64,000 nucleotides of DNA from JACDAN01 sp963827705 (lineage in GTDB: Bacteria > Actinomycetota > Thermoleophilia > Gaiellales > Gaiellaceae): contig CAWHBN010000001.1 of assembly GCA_963827705.1 (NCBI GenBank), positions 92,072 through 156,071 of the forward strand, read 5' to 3'. Every line of letters starts with the position of its first letter. Position 1 is the first letter of the stretch. The position numbers were made by a program, and so were the translations under genes. The notes under the pieces were generated by a model. The model searched no databases and was not told where the DNA came from. It saw nothing but the letters and a program-made list of their open reading frames with translations. Of the stretch, positions 45,589 to 55,465 are shown piece after piece.

Positions 45589-48500
45589 CTAGGTCGATGT
45601 CCGCGTTCGAGCGGAAGACCTGCAGCTCCGCCGAGCGAACGAGGTTGCGGGTGCTGTTCGCGGCAACGTTGGTGTCGCAGTCCGCGTCGTTCGCCGGGTC
45701 TGCGTCCTGGTTGCCCTGGAATGCCGGCGTGCCGGTGCACTGGCTCGTCTTGACGACGAACCGGATGTGCGTGGCGGAGAAGTCCGGCACGTTGAACTTC
45801 CTGAGGATCAGGTGCGGTGCCACGGGCCGCGGCGGGTCGCCTGGGAAGGCGTTGTCCGGGCTCGAGTACACCTTGCTGTAGCCGGCGTTCGTGGTGCAGT
45901 CGCCGGCGCCCTTGTTGTTGCAGGCCCAGATCTCGAACGAGCGCAGTGCCGAGAACCGGCTGTTGCCGGCCGACAGCATGGCGCTCACCTGGATGTAGCG
46001 GACACGGACGGCGTTGGTTCCGCCCAGGTCGATCGCGGCGGTCTTACCGTCGACGGAGATCGCGCCGCCGACGTTCGTCGCCGGAGCGATCCAGCTCGTG
46101 CCCTCTGTGTCGTCGATCAGGTTGTTCACGGTCGCGGCCCCATCGGTGGTCGATGCGGTCGCACCCGAGGTCATCGACGCCCAGTTCGTGGGCAACTCGA
46201 TCTCGATGTTGTGAGTCCTGCCCGACCGGAACGTCTCGCGGAAGCGATGGAACCCGTAACCGGGTGCATGCGCGATCAGCTCGTACGTTCCGGGCGCGAA
46301 CTTCGCCGTGGCGTCGAGGTTGATGCCCGAGGTCGCCGGGTTGGTGTCTGCGATCGGCGAGACGCGGGTCTCGTAGTGACCGACGTAGATCCGAGCATTG
46401 ACGTCGTCGCGGTCGGAGTTCTCGACCTCGAAGTTCACCGTCGCCGGCGTCGTGCCGAAACCGGGCTCGAAGTCGGGCGTCGGGTCGATGTCCGTGTTCG
46501 CGGTCGTGTTCGAGCTCGCGGCGTTGACGCCCATGCCCTGCCGTGCGTATCCGAGCCACAGCTCCTTCTGGTTCGCACCGCCGAAGCGCATCAGGTCGGC
46601 CGTCAGCGCTGCGTCGCGTGCCTGGAGCATCGTCGGGTTCGTCGGCATGAGGAGCATCGCGTCGAACACGAGCTGGATCCAGCGCCGGTTGCCCGGGCAC
46701 CGATGTGCGGGCACGTAGCCCTCGGCGCATTCCGTCTGGAGCTCCTGGTCGCCCGCTGGGTAGTCGTCGTCGTACTTGTCGATCAGCAGTTGTCGGATGG
46801 CGAAGTTGGTCTTGCTCCAGATCTCGCCGTCCGCGTGAACCTGCGGGCCGGTGACGTCGTAGCCCATGTCGCTGAAGTTCAGCGCGTCGATCATGAGCTG
46901 CTTGCCCGGCTCCGGGACACCACCCGAGGTCGGGAAGTTCATCCCGTAGTTGCGGATGGCCCGCTGCTTGTTGCCGGTGTCGTAGACGCCGACCGCGTAG
47001 CGGTTCTCGTCGCTGACCGGGGTGAAGCCGTGTTCGAGTTCACGTACTCCATCCCGAACAGGTCGCCGTGGGACTCGCCCATGGCACCTGCGTGATGACC
47101 ACTCCGAGTGTTGCCCTTGCCGATCATCCGGTTCTCGATCATGTGGCCGTACTCGTGGCCGATGACGCCCATGTCGTAGTCACCGTCGACGCACGGGGCA
47201 TAGAACGCGCCCGCGATGCGGCTGCCAGAAGTACATGTTCGTGACCGAGGGCGTTCCGTCCGCGAACGTGATCATGTTCGCGTTGTCGCGCACAGCCCGG
47301 GAACAGGGCTCCGGCCTGGACATCGCCGAGGATCGGGTCGTTCTCCTGACGCCGCTCGGTGAGGCCGAAGTTGTAGTCCTGGGCGTTCCAGTTCCGCTCG
47401 GTGAACCCGAGGTGGTACGACCAGTCGTGCATCCGGTTATGGGCCATGAACAGGTTCACCGTGGCCGCTGAGTCGTCCCACGTAGCGCCGGCTGGGCCGT
47501 TGGGTGTCGGCTCGCAGTCGTCGTTCTCCCAGCTGTTCGTCCACGGGTAGCTGTAGTCCCGGACCGGGCTCGTCGGCATGTGCTGCGGCGGGCTCGGGAG
47601 CAGGTCGTGCGTCCACGAGGTCGCCGACTTCGCATTGTTGCCGCGAGTCGTGAACGTCGGGGCGTTCAGCTTGTGATCGTGATCCCACGATCCCCGTGAG
47701 GTGAGGGCCCCACCTGCGAGCCTGTCGCAGCCGAGCGCCTCGATCCAGCACCACGTCTCACGCGTGTCGAGGTCCGGGATGTTCCAGGGATCCTGGTTGA
47801 GCGTGTACAGCCCGGGCACGTTCGGGAACACCTTCCACTTCGCCAGATACGGAGGCGGAGGCGGGGAGGCGTCGGCGTTCAGCGTCCCGGTGTACGTGGT
47901 CGGGGCAGCCCAGCCGCCCCCGCCCGGGAAGTCGCAGACCTTGATCTCGTAGTTGCCCGCCACGATGCCGCCCGGCGGCTCGTAGTGGAACTGCTCCGGT
48001 GAGAACAGCGTGTCAGCCTGCACGAGGCGGACGCCGTTCAACCAGAGCTCGAGAACGAGGTCGTTCGTCGGGACGGTCGCGGCCGCGAAGCCGTCGAGCG
48101 CCCGGTTGCCGGTCCCAACCGCGAACGGGCCGTGCGTGTTGCAGGCGGCGTCCGCCGCGGGAAGGGTTCCGCTGTACGTGAACGACTCGCCGGCGGCCAG
48201 CTTGATCTTGCCCTGAGCCGCGTGGTCGACGAGGTTCGAGCGGGCGAGGATCCTGCCGGTCGCGGCGTCGACGAACGTCCGAAGCGCCAACGGCGTCTTC
48301 AGGTCCACGACGACGGTCTCGTAGGCAGGAACGACGCCTCGCCGCACGGTCGGAAACGCGACGAGCTTCACCAGCTGGTTGCCCTGCACCCCGGCGACGC
48401 CGAGCTGCGTCCAACCGCGGGTCTTCTTCCGGCTGAGCACGTTCGCGATCGTCTTCGTCAGCCCCGCGTTCCGCGCCGCCGCAGTCCACGCGCCGGCGGC

Positions 48501-49040
48501 CGAGAGCTTGGCGGTGCCCGCCAGCGCCCGGTCACGCGTGAGCGACGAGGAGATGTAGGCGACCTTCCAGCGGTTCTTCGATCCGGTCACACCGACCGTG
48601 ACGAGCCCGCTTTCGGACGTCTCGAGGTTGCCGAAGACCTGTCGGAAGTTGACCACATAGCCCTTGCTCCCGACCAGTCGGTTCATGCTCTCCACCCTCA
48701 GGCCGTCGAGCGAGCTGAGCCCGAAGAGCGCCTTGTGACGGTTCAGATACCACCTTGCGGCAGCGGCTGCGGTCTTACCGCGAACGCCACGTGCCAGGAA
48801 CTTCCCGTACCTCAAAACCGAGGCCGGGGTCCCGAACTGTCCCCAACGCACCTTCGCCTTGATCTTTCGAGCGTGAGCGCGTTGGGCACTTGTGGGCGCC
48901 ACCGCTCCGCTCCGGCTGTCGAAGTCGGCAGTCTCCGCGACGTTCTCGGAGATCTGCGCAACGGGCAGCGCGGACGCGGGCAGCATGGCGACACCGAGCG
49001 CGGCTACGAGCGCAGCCCCGCCTAGGAACTTGAGTCGCAT
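45589..49040 (-). pseudogene. secreted M36 (fungalysin-like) metalloprotease, copy 2, about three frameshifts
   Basis: ATG 49040 opens a signal peptide (RLKFLGGAALVAALGVAMLPASA) and an intact reading to about 47.29 kb through propeptide and early catalytic domain (LFMAHNRMHDWSYHLGFTERNWN). After one indel the zinc motif GHEYGHMIENRMIG and GESHGDLFGMEYVNSN follow, then another near 47.03 kb. The C-terminal part reads cleanly (NYGMNFPTSGGVPEPGKQ to LQVFRSNADID), including a discoidin-like domain with WIAPATN and VRVRYIQVSA. At the end GAC-C-TAG suggests one extra C hides the stop; otherwise the frame runs through the terminator. Confidence 0.8.
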
Positions 49041-49171
49041 CTCCCTCCCCTTGTGAAGACGACAGTCGGCCTATCCCTGCGAGGCCGAGAGCGATCTTCG
49101 AATGTCTATAGGTCAAAGTCAAGCCAGCTCCGCCCAAGAAAGCCTCGAACGGAAGCCGCGAGAGGGCTGCG

Positions 49172-49762
49172 CTAAGACGGGGTCGAGTAGCCCCGGATGC
49201 CGTCGAGCAGAATCGCGAAGAAGCGGTCGGCCAGCTCGTCCGTGTCGGCCCCGGCGGGCAGCCAGGTGTACGCCCAGTTCGCCGCCGAGAGGACGAGCAG
49301 CACCGCGGCCTGGTCGTCGAGGTCCGTGCGGAGCGCCCCGGCTTCGCGTCCCTCGCGGAAGAGCGTTCGGAAGCGCTCCTCGTAGCGGCGACGCTCGGCG
49401 AGGAACTCCTCCGCCCGGTCGCCCTCCAAGTAGCGCCACTCGCGAACGAAGACGGTCGCGACGTCGAGCTGCTCCGCGACGACGCGGAGGTGCGCACGCA
49501 GCGCAAGCCTGATCCGGTCGGTGGGAGGCAGGTCGTCGGGGATCGCGTCGAGCGACTCGTGAAAGGCGCGCGAGCCTTCGCTCATCGCCTCGTAGAGCAG
49601 GTCCTGCTTGGAGTCGATGTGGGCGTAGAGCGAGCCCTTCTGGACGCCGAGCGCCTTGGCGAGCTCGCCGATCGACGTGCCGTGGTAGCCCCGCTCCGCG
49701 AAGAGGCGGGCGGCCTCGCGCGTTAGCTCCGATCGCCGGGTCGACACGCTAGGATCGGACAC
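49172..49762 (-). CDS. TetR-family transcriptional regulator
   Basis: 196 residues from GTG. The N-terminal helix-turn-helix is REAARLFAERGYHGTSIGELAKALGVQKGSLYAHIDSKQDLLYEA, textbook TetR; the rest is a helical ligand-binding domain. It is divergent from paaA with only 26 bases between start codons, and a palindrome there overlaps its own start. A repressor of the paa operon responding to a phenylacetyl-CoA-like ligand is the natural reading, but the ligand is not shown. The gap 49041-49171 to the M36 start holds its downstream region; nothing else is recognised. Confidence 0.9.
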   Translation of the reverse strand: MSDPSVSTRRSELTREAARLFAERGYHGTSIGELAKALGVQKGSLYAHIDSKQDLLYEAMSEGSRAFHESLDAIPDDLPPTDRIRLALRAHLRVVAEQLDVATVFVREWRYLEGDRAEEFLAERRRYEERFRTLFREGREAGALRTDLDDQAAVLLVLSAANWAYTWLPAGADTDELADRFFAILLDGIRGYSTPS

Positions 49763-49776
49763 TAACGATCGTTCGT
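49761..49776. promoter_or_regulatory. probable TetR operator between tetR and paaA
   Basis: A 16-base near-palindrome, ACTAACGATCGTTCGT, with a perfect 10-base centre AACGATCGTT (49764-49773). It overlaps the tetR start codon and lies 13 bases before the paaA ATG, well placed to control both directions. Confidence 0.65.
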
Positions 49777-49788
49777 TTCGGAGGCGAG

Positions 49789-50682
49789 ATGACTGACCAG
49801 GAATTCCTCGAGTACGTCCAGTCCGGCGGCCAGGTCGAGACCGACGACCCGATGCCCGACGAGTACCGGGCCAAGCTGATCAAGTTCATCGAGATGCACG
49901 GCAACTCGGAGCTCATGGGCGTCCTGCCCGAGCGCGAGTGGATCCTCCGAGCACCCACGCTCCAGCGGAAGCTCGCCCTCACCGCGAAGGTGCAGGACGA
50001 GGTCGGCCACGCGCAGTTGATCTACCGGGTCGTCGAGGACCTCGGGAAGCCGCGCGAGCAGTGCCTCGCCGACCTGATCTCCGGCAAGTCGAAGTTCCAC
50101 AACGTCTTCCACTACCCGACGAAGACGTGGGGCGACGTCGGCGTGATCGCCTGGCTCGTGGACGCCGCGGCGATCATCAGCCAGAAGGCGCTCCTCAAGT
50201 GCTCGTACGCGCCGTACGCGCGGATCATGAAGAAGATCTGCTGGGAGGAGTCGTTCCACATCCTCCACGGCCGCGACGTGATCCTCACGATGATGAACGG
50301 CACGGACGAGCAGCGCGAGCTCGTGCAGGAGGCGGTGAACCGGTGGTGGGGGCCGCTGATGCAGTTCCACGGCAACCCGATCCCCGCCGAGGACGACCCG
50401 ATGTACGTCTGGCGGATCAAGAGCCAGGGCAACGGCGAGGCGCGCCAGCAGTTCCTCGACGGCTACGTCCCGCAGATCTGGGAGCTGGGGCTGACCGTCC
50501 CGGACCCGAAGCTGCGCAAGGACGACGACGGCGTCTGGGAGTTCACCGAGCCGGACTGGGACGAGCTCAAGCACGTCGTCACCGGCCACGGCCCGATGAC
50601 CCAGGAGCGGCTGAAGCTGCGCGAGCGGGCGCGCGCCGAGACGGAATGGGTTCGCCGCACCGTGCTCGCCGAAGCGGCGTGA
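49789..50682 (+). CDS. paaA: 1,2-phenylacetyl-CoA epoxidase catalytic subunit PaaA
   Basis: 297 residues. The ferritin-like di-iron domain shows ligands in KVQDEVGHAQLIYRVVEDLG (E-x2-H) and CWEESFHILHGRDVI (E-E-x2-H). YPTKTWGDVGVIAWLVDAAAI and WELGLTVPDPKL are PaaA-specific. It binds phenylacetyl-CoA and, with PaaC, epoxidises the ring. GGAGGCG precedes the ATG. First gene of paaABCD. Confidence 0.96.
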   Translation: MTDQEFLEYVQSGGQVETDDPMPDEYRAKLIKFIEMHGNSELMGVLPEREWILRAPTLQRKLALTAKVQDEVGHAQLIYRVVEDLGKPREQCLADLISGKSKFHNVFHYPTKTWGDVGVIAWLVDAAAIISQKALLKCSYAPYARIMKKICWEESFHILHGRDVILTMMNGTDEQRELVQEAVNRWWGPLMQFHGNPIPAEDDPMYVWRIKSQGNGEARQQFLDGYVPQIWELGLTVPDPKLRKDDDGVWEFTEPDWDELKHVVTGHGPMTQERLKLRERARAETEWVRRTVLAEAA

Positions 50683-50969
50683 TCGTCTTCGAGGTGTTCA
50701 GGCAGGAGCGGAAGGGTCAGCCTTTCGCGCACGCCGGTTCGATCGGAGCACCAGACGCGTCGTTCGCAGAGGCCTACGCGCGGGAGCAGTACGGCCGGCG
50801 CGGCGAGTCGGTCGCGCTCTGGGTGGTCCCGCGCGAGTCGGTGCTGCAGATCGAGGAGTTCGTCGACGAGCTCCAGCGCAACTACCACCGGGTCGACGGC
50901 TACCCGCTGAAGGAGAAGCTGAAGGAGGCACGTGAGCGAGCGGGAACGGCTGCTCCTGCCGATCGCTGA
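50679..50969 (+). CDS. paaB: phenylacetyl-CoA epoxidase subunit PaaB
   Basis: 96 residues from GTG 50679, overlapping the paaA TGA. IVFEVFRQERKGQPFAHAGSIGAPDASFAEAYAREQYGRRGESVALWVVPRE is the PaaB signature. It is a small structural subunit bridging PaaAC units. It overlaps the paaC start by 38 bases. Confidence 0.93.
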   Translation: MIVFEVFRQERKGQPFAHAGSIGAPDASFAEAYAREQYGRRGESVALWVVPRESVLQIEEFVDELQRNYHRVDGYPLKEKLKEARERAGTAAPADR

Positions 50970-51504
50970 CGACGAGCTCGTCCTCGGCTGGCGCAACTCC
51001 GAGTGGACGGGGATCGCGCCGTTCCTCGAGGAGGATGTCGCCTTCTCGTCGATCGCCCAGAACGAGATCGGCCACGCGCGGGCGCTGTACCAGCTCGTCG
51101 CCGACGAGGTGGGCGGGACCGCGGACGAGCTCGCGTTCGACCGGTCGCCGCACGAGTACCGCCACTCGAGGCTCGTCGAGCTCCGGCTCGTGCCCGACTG
51201 GGCGCGGACGCTCGCGCGACACGTCCTCTACGAGGCGGCGGACGCCGAGCGGCTCGAGGCGCTGAAGGCGTCGGCCGATCCCGACGTCGCGGGCCTGGCG
51301 GCGAAGATCGACCGGGAGGAGGCCTACCACCGTCTCCATGCGCAGATGTGGCAGCACCGCGTGGCCGGCGAGCCGCGCTTCGCCGAGGCTCTCGACGAGC
51401 TTCGGCCTCTGCTGGACGAACGCGGAGAGCCGGGCGAGGAGTTCAGCGCGCTGTGGGAGGAGATGACGATGGTGCGCCGCTCGGTCGCGGGTGCGACATG
51501 GTGA
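50932..51504 (+). CDS. paaC: phenylacetyl-CoA epoxidase structural subunit PaaC
   Basis: 190 residues from GTG 50932, somewhat shorter than typical PaaC (about 240-250). DELVLGWRNSEWTGIAPFLEEDVAFSSIAQNEIGHARALYQLV keeps the ferritin-like fold; the later helices VADPDVAGLAAKIDREEAYHRLHAQMWQHRV follow. In the family this subunit has degenerate metal sites and pairs with PaaA. Overlaps paaB and paaD. Confidence 0.92.
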   Translation: MSERERLLLPIADDELVLGWRNSEWTGIAPFLEEDVAFSSIAQNEIGHARALYQLVADEVGGTADELAFDRSPHEYRHSRLVELRLVPDWARTLARHVLYEAADAERLEALKASADPDVAGLAAKIDREEAYHRLHAQMWQHRVAGEPRFAEALDELRPLLDERGEPGEEFSALWEEMTMVRRSVAGATW

Positions 51505-51983
51505 CCGAGGCGCAGGTCTGGGACGCGCTCGCCGAGATCCCCGATCCAGAGATCCCGGTGATCTCGCTCGTCGACCTGGGAGTCGTACGAGGCGTGGCCG
51601 TGGAGGACGGTCGGGTGCGAGTCGAGTTCACACCGACGTTCCTCGGCTGTCCCGCGCTCGAGGTGATGCGCGACCAGATGGCGGCGAAGGTACGTGAGCT
51701 CGGCGGCGAGCCGGAGGTCGCGGTGATCTCGGACGACTCCTGGTCGACCGACCGCATCACGCCCGAGGGACGCGAGAAGCTGCGAGCCGCGGGCTTCGCG
51801 CCGCCTGCGCCGCGCGAGCCGGGCGGGCCCACGCTCGTCCAGCTCCAGACGGGGGCCTTCCGCTGTCCGTACTGCGGCTCGACGGACACGAAGCTGGACA
51901 ACCTCTTCGGGCCGACGCCCTGCCGCTCGCTGCGCTACTGCCGCAGCTGCCGGCAGCCGTTCGAGCAGTTCAAGACGATCTAG
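51498..51983 (+). CDS. paaD: phenylacetate degradation protein PaaD (metal-sulfur cluster assembly-like)
   Basis: 161 residues from ATG 51498. VWDALAEIPDPEIPVISLVDLGVVRGVAVEDGRVRVEFTPTFLGCPALEVM is the DUF59 fold; the C-terminus has a zinc-type motif CPYCG ... CRSLRYCRSCRQPFEQF. PaaD is thought to help assemble the metal centres of the complex. It ends the run; the next gene is convergent and only 18 bases away, so no paaE follows here. Confidence 0.93.
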   Translation: MVTEAQVWDALAEIPDPEIPVISLVDLGVVRGVAVEDGRVRVEFTPTFLGCPALEVMRDQMAAKVRELGGEPEVAVISDDSWSTDRITPEGREKLRAAGFAPPAPREPGGPTLVQLQTGAFRCPYCGSTDTKLDNLFGPTPCRSLRYCRSCRQPFEQFKTI

Positions 51984-52001
51984 TAGCGCCGGACCGCTCC
52001 G

Positions 52002-53582
52002 TTACTCCTCGCGGAGCTCGAGGAGGTCCGGGTCTCGAGGATTGAGCCGGACGGCGCGGGCGAACGCGTCGCGCCTCGCGCTTCCTTCGCTCGACAACGC
52101 CAGGTCGATCCAGAGCTCCCAGTCGCCGTCGTCTCGGCTCAGGCCTTCGCGGAAGCTTGCGCGGGCGGCTTCGACCTCGCCCCGCTCGAGCTGGGCCTCG
52201 CCGAGGACGCGCCATGGCTCCGCGGACCAGGGCTGGAGACGCGCCGCCCGCCGGGCCGAGCGCTCCGACCCGTTCTCGGCGAGTGCGAGCTCGCGGTTCC
52301 CTGCGTAGGCGGCCAGCGAGACCACGACGAGCGCAACAGCGACCGCGCCGCCCACGAACCTCGCCGCCTGCCCGAGCGGCGCCCAGCGCTGCCGGCCCGT
52401 GAGCAGCAGCGCGACCGCGCAGGCGAGCGCGGGCACGGTCACGGCCGGCAACTCCCAGTCCCAGTCCTGAGCCGTGTGGGCGAGAAACGCCACGTAGGCG
52501 CCGAGCGCCGCGGGTGTCAGCGGGTCGCCACGAGCGGCGACCGCCGCTGCAAGGGGCAGCCCGAGGGCGACCAGCAGAAGCAGGAGCCCGAGGGGCCCGA
52601 GCTCTGCGAGCGTCTCGAGATAGAGGCTGTGCGCGTCCCGGGCCGGTTGGGGCACGGGGCGGTCTCGATACCACGTGCGGCGGTAGCTGCCGGCACCCGA
52701 GCCGAGTAACGGCTCGTCCTCGACCGTGCGCAGTGCCACGCGCCAGTAGTCGGCGCGGCTGCTGCCGGAGAGCGTCCGAAGGCGTGCCGCTCCCTCGGCC
52801 GGCGTCGTCGTCGGCGCCGAGAAGGAACGGGCAAACGCAACTCCGGCCACGGTCACGGCGAGGAGGAGGACTGCTCCGCCGACGACGACGATGCGGCGGT
52901 CGAGCGAACCGCTTCGCGCGACAAGCAGAGCCAGGAGGCCGACCGCGAGCGCAAGCCACCCGCCTCGCGAGTAGGTGAGGTACTGCGTCAGGGCGAGCAG
53001 GGGGATGAGCAGCGCACAGGCCACGCGCAAGCTCCGGCGCGCGGTGACGAAGGCGAGGCCGAGGGCCAGGAGCATCCCCATGGACGCGAGCACGGCCACG
53101 CCGTTCGCGTAGCCGATGGGCTCGGCGAGGCGGTCATCGGAGCCGGGGTCGTCCGTGACGGCGCCGATCGGATCGTCGCCGACTGCAGCGTCGGCGAGAC
53201 CCGCCACGCAGAGCACGGTGATGGCGACGAGCACGCCGACCAGGAGGCTCGGCCTCGACCCCGGACGGGCGAGCAGCACGAGGGCTGCGGCGGTCGACAC
53301 GTACAGAAGGAGCCGCTGGGCATCGAGAAGGGACGCGGTCGGGTCGAGCGACCAGATCGCCGAGATCAGCGTCCAGCCGAGCAGGCCTACGAGGGCGGCG
53401 AGGAACCCGAGCTCGAGCGGCGAGGGCCGGCGCGCCTGCCCGGACAGAAGCGAACCGGCGACGATTGCGAGCGGCACGACGCTCCAGACCCACGTCGGCG
53501 GCGAAAATCCGCCCTCGTCGAAGCCGAGCACGAGCACGAGCGCTCCGGCAAGAAGCGCAGGCACGTGATCGGCGCGGAGCAT
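52002..53582 (-). CDS. O-antigen ligase-like membrane protein with TPR tail
   Basis: 526 residues. Twelve or so membrane helices lie between residues 5 and 430. The Wzy_C-type periplasmic loop is recognisable: LTYSRGGWLALAVGLLALL, RADYWRVALRTVEDEPLLGSGAGSYRRTWYRDRPVPQPARDAHSLYLETLAELGPLG. The last 95 residues are TPR-like (WSAEPWRVLGEAQLERGEVEAARASFREGL). Family members join glycans to lipid carriers or polymerise them. In an actinobacterium a cell-wall glycan or secreted polymer is likely. Divergent from the MFS gene by 96 bases. Confidence 0.82.
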   Translation of the reverse strand: MLRADHVPALLAGALVLVLGFDEGGFSPPTWVWSVVPLAIVAGSLLSGQARRPSPLELGFLAALVGLLGWTLISAIWSLDPTASLLDAQRLLLYVSTAAALVLLARPGSRPSLLVGVLVAITVLCVAGLADAAVGDDPIGAVTDDPGSDDRLAEPIGYANGVAVLASMGMLLALGLAFVTARRSLRVACALLIPLLALTQYLTYSRGGWLALAVGLLALLVARSGSLDRRIVVVGGAVLLLAVTVAGVAFARSFSAPTTTPAEGAARLRTLSGSSRADYWRVALRTVEDEPLLGSGAGSYRRTWYRDRPVPQPARDAHSLYLETLAELGPLGLLLLLVALGLPLAAAVAARGDPLTPAALGAYVAFLAHTAQDWDWELPAVTVPALACAVALLLTGRQRWAPLGQAARFVGGAVAVALVVVSLAAYAGNRELALAENGSERSARRAARLQPWSAEPWRVLGEAQLERGEVEAARASFREGLSRDDGDWELWIDLALSSEGSARRDAFARAVRLNPRDPDLLELREE

Positions 53583-53665
53583 GACCGTGGAACCGTACGA
53601 GTCGGTTCGGTGGGCCGCGCTTGGGGTTCAGAGGCGCGCGGCCCCTCCGTTGTGTCGGGACGATC

Positions 53666-53671
53666 TAGGCT
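53666..53671 (+). promoter_or_regulatory. putative leaderless -10 box
   Basis: TAGGCT lies seven bases before the GTG at 53679, supporting the shorter MFS start over an in-frame upstream extension. Confidence 0.4.
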
Positions 53672-53678
53672 CCACTCG

Positions 53679-55013
53679 GTGCCGGCGCGGACTCGCATCG
53701 CGCTCCTGGGGCTCTCGGTCGGGATCGTCCTCGCCGATTCGTCGGTGGTCACGATCGCGCTGCCCGAGATCCTGGCGCAGTTCGACGTCGAGATCCAGAC
53801 GCTGGCCTGGGCGCTGACCTCGTTCAACCTGGCGCTCGCGGTCGCGGCGTTGCCGGCGGCGTTCGTCGCCCGTCGCCGCCCGAGGCCTGTGTTCGCAGCC
53901 GGAGCGGTGGTCTTCGCGGCCGCCTCGCTTACCTGCGCGTTCGCGCCCTCGTTCGGTGTCCTCGTGGGCGCTCGCACCGTTCAGGGAGTCGCGGGCGCGG
54001 CCGTCGTCTGCGCAGCGCTCGGGCTGCTCGCCGCTGCGATGGGAGCCGACGCCCCGGCCGCGCGGATCTGGGCGTTCGCCGGCATCCTCGGCGCCGCGTG
54101 CGGGCCCGCGGCAGGCGGGATCCTCACGCAGCTGTTCGGCTGGGAGTCGATCTTCGTCGTTCAGGCGCCCCTCCTCCTGCTGACGCTGGCAGCCCTCCCT
54201 GGGCTGCGCTACACGCCCACGCTTCGGCCGCTGGAGCGTCCGCACTTCGGCGCGAACGCGGCGCTGCTGCTCGTCTCCGGCGCGCTCGTCGCGGCGCTCT
54301 TCCTGCTCGTGATCCTGTTGATCAACGGCTGGCGGCTGGAGCCGCTCGCCGCCGGCGCCGTCGTGACGGTGATGCCGATCTCGGCGATCCTGGCCGCGCG
54401 CTTCGCGGGAGCGATCACGCCGCTCTGGACGCGTGCTGCTGCAGGCGTGATCCTGATCTCGGGCGGCCTGGCCGCACTCGGCTGGCTCCCCGAAGCCGGG
54501 GCGGGCTGGACGGTTCCACCGCAGATCGCGATCGGCGCCGGCCTCGGGCTTGCCCTCTCGGCGCTCACCGAGCGCGCCCTCGCGGGCCGCGCGTCACAGG
54601 TGGTTCACGGCGGCTGGACGCTTGCCGCTCGACACGCCGGCGTCGTCCTCGGGCTCCTGCTCCTCACTCCGATCTTCACCACCGACCTCGAGCGGAACGG
54701 CGACGAGGCGCTCGCCGCCGGAACGGCCTACGTCCTCGACAGTCGCATCCCGCCGCTCGTGAAGCTCGGCGTCGCCCGCGAGATCCTCGCCGCCGTCGAC
54801 GACGCCGAGGCAGAGGCCCGGGTGCCAGATGTCGGCGAGATCGTGACCGAGCGGGGCGACAGCTCCGCGTACACGGATCTGGCCGGCTCATTGCAGGATC
54901 AGCTCGACCGGGCCGCGACGAACGCGTTCTCGCGATCCTTCCTCGCGGCCGCACTCCTGGGGCTCGTCGCCCTCGTGCCGATTCTCCTCGACCGCCGCGA
55001 CGTGAGCCTCTGA
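53679..55013 (+). CDS. MFS transporter, drug:H+ antiporter-2 (QacA/EmrB) like
   Basis: 444 residues from GTG 53679. The start gives PARTRIALLGLSVGIVLADSSVVTIALPEILAQFDVEIQTLAWALTSFNLALAVAALPAAFVA, including the DSSVVTIALP motif of DHA2 exporters. About twelve or more helices follow. A charged loop EVGEIVTERGDSSAYTDLAGSLQDQL lies near the end, before the last helix. The substrate is unknown; export of a small molecule is the family role. It overlaps the next gene (TGATG). Confidence 0.85.
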   Translation: MPARTRIALLGLSVGIVLADSSVVTIALPEILAQFDVEIQTLAWALTSFNLALAVAALPAAFVARRRPRPVFAAGAVVFAAASLTCAFAPSFGVLVGARTVQGVAGAAVVCAALGLLAAAMGADAPAARIWAFAGILGAACGPAAGGILTQLFGWESIFVVQAPLLLLTLAALPGLRYTPTLRPLERPHFGANAALLLVSGALVAALFLLVILLINGWRLEPLAAGAVVTVMPISAILAARFAGAITPLWTRAAAGVILISGGLAALGWLPEAGAGWTVPPQIAIGAGLGLALSALTERALAGRASQVVHGGWTLAARHAGVVLGLLLLTPIFTTDLERNGDEALAAGTAYVLDSRIPPLVKLGVAREILAAVDDAEAEARVPDVGEIVTERGDSSAYTDLAGSLQDQLDRAATNAFSRSFLAAALLGLVALVPILLDRRDVSL

Positions 55014-55465
55014 TGCGAGCTGTTGCGGCCGCCGCGGCACTCAGCCTTGCGCTGGTCGGTGCGTATCTGGCGCTCGGAGGCGCGTCGTACGCACCGGCGA
55101 AGGTGGCTGACCCTTGCGCTTCGCGGGACTGGCGCGATCCGGACGGGCTCTCCGAAGTCGCCGAGCAGATCGTCCTGTCGGCGCTCGACGGTGCCGCCTG
55201 CGAGCTCCGGACTTCACGGGAGGAGGTCGTCCTCGCTTTCGACAGCCGCGACGAGCTCGAGCGGTTCGCACGGCAGCATGGAATCGATGACGAGGAGCTG
55301 GAGGAGCTCGTGCGCTCCGGGCTCCTGCGCGCAATCGACGACGCCGAGCGGGCGGACGCGCTCAACACGGGTATTGCGGATCAGCTGCGCAGCGTCGTCC
55401 GGCGCATCCCCGTCAGGAGCCTCCTCGGCCTGCTGCCCGCTCTCGAGAGGATCATCCCTTCGTGA
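55013..55465 (+). CDS. exported protein downstream of MFS transporter, unknown function
   Basis: 150 residues. An N-terminal signal-like segment RAVAAAAALSLALVGAYLALGGASYAPAKVADPC is followed by a soluble helical domain, with REEVVLAFDSRDELERFARQHGIDDEELEELVRSGLLRAIDDAERADAL. The early Cys (ADPC) might be a lipid-attachment or disulfide site but is not a standard lipobox. No family recognised. It shares overlaps with both neighbours, so it is probably part of a three-gene operon. Confidence 0.7.
   Translation: MRAVAAAAALSLALVGAYLALGGASYAPAKVADPCASRDWRDPDGLSEVAEQIVLSALDGAACELRTSREEVVLAFDSRDELERFARQHGIDDEELEELVRSGLLRAIDDAERADALNTGIADQLRSVVRRIPVRSLLGLLPALERIIPS

Noticed and set aside
49762..50589. 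275-codon minus-strand frame opposite paaA
   Set aside because: Antisense of a highly conserved gene; its Leu/Asp/Val-rich sequence mirrors the paaA codons.
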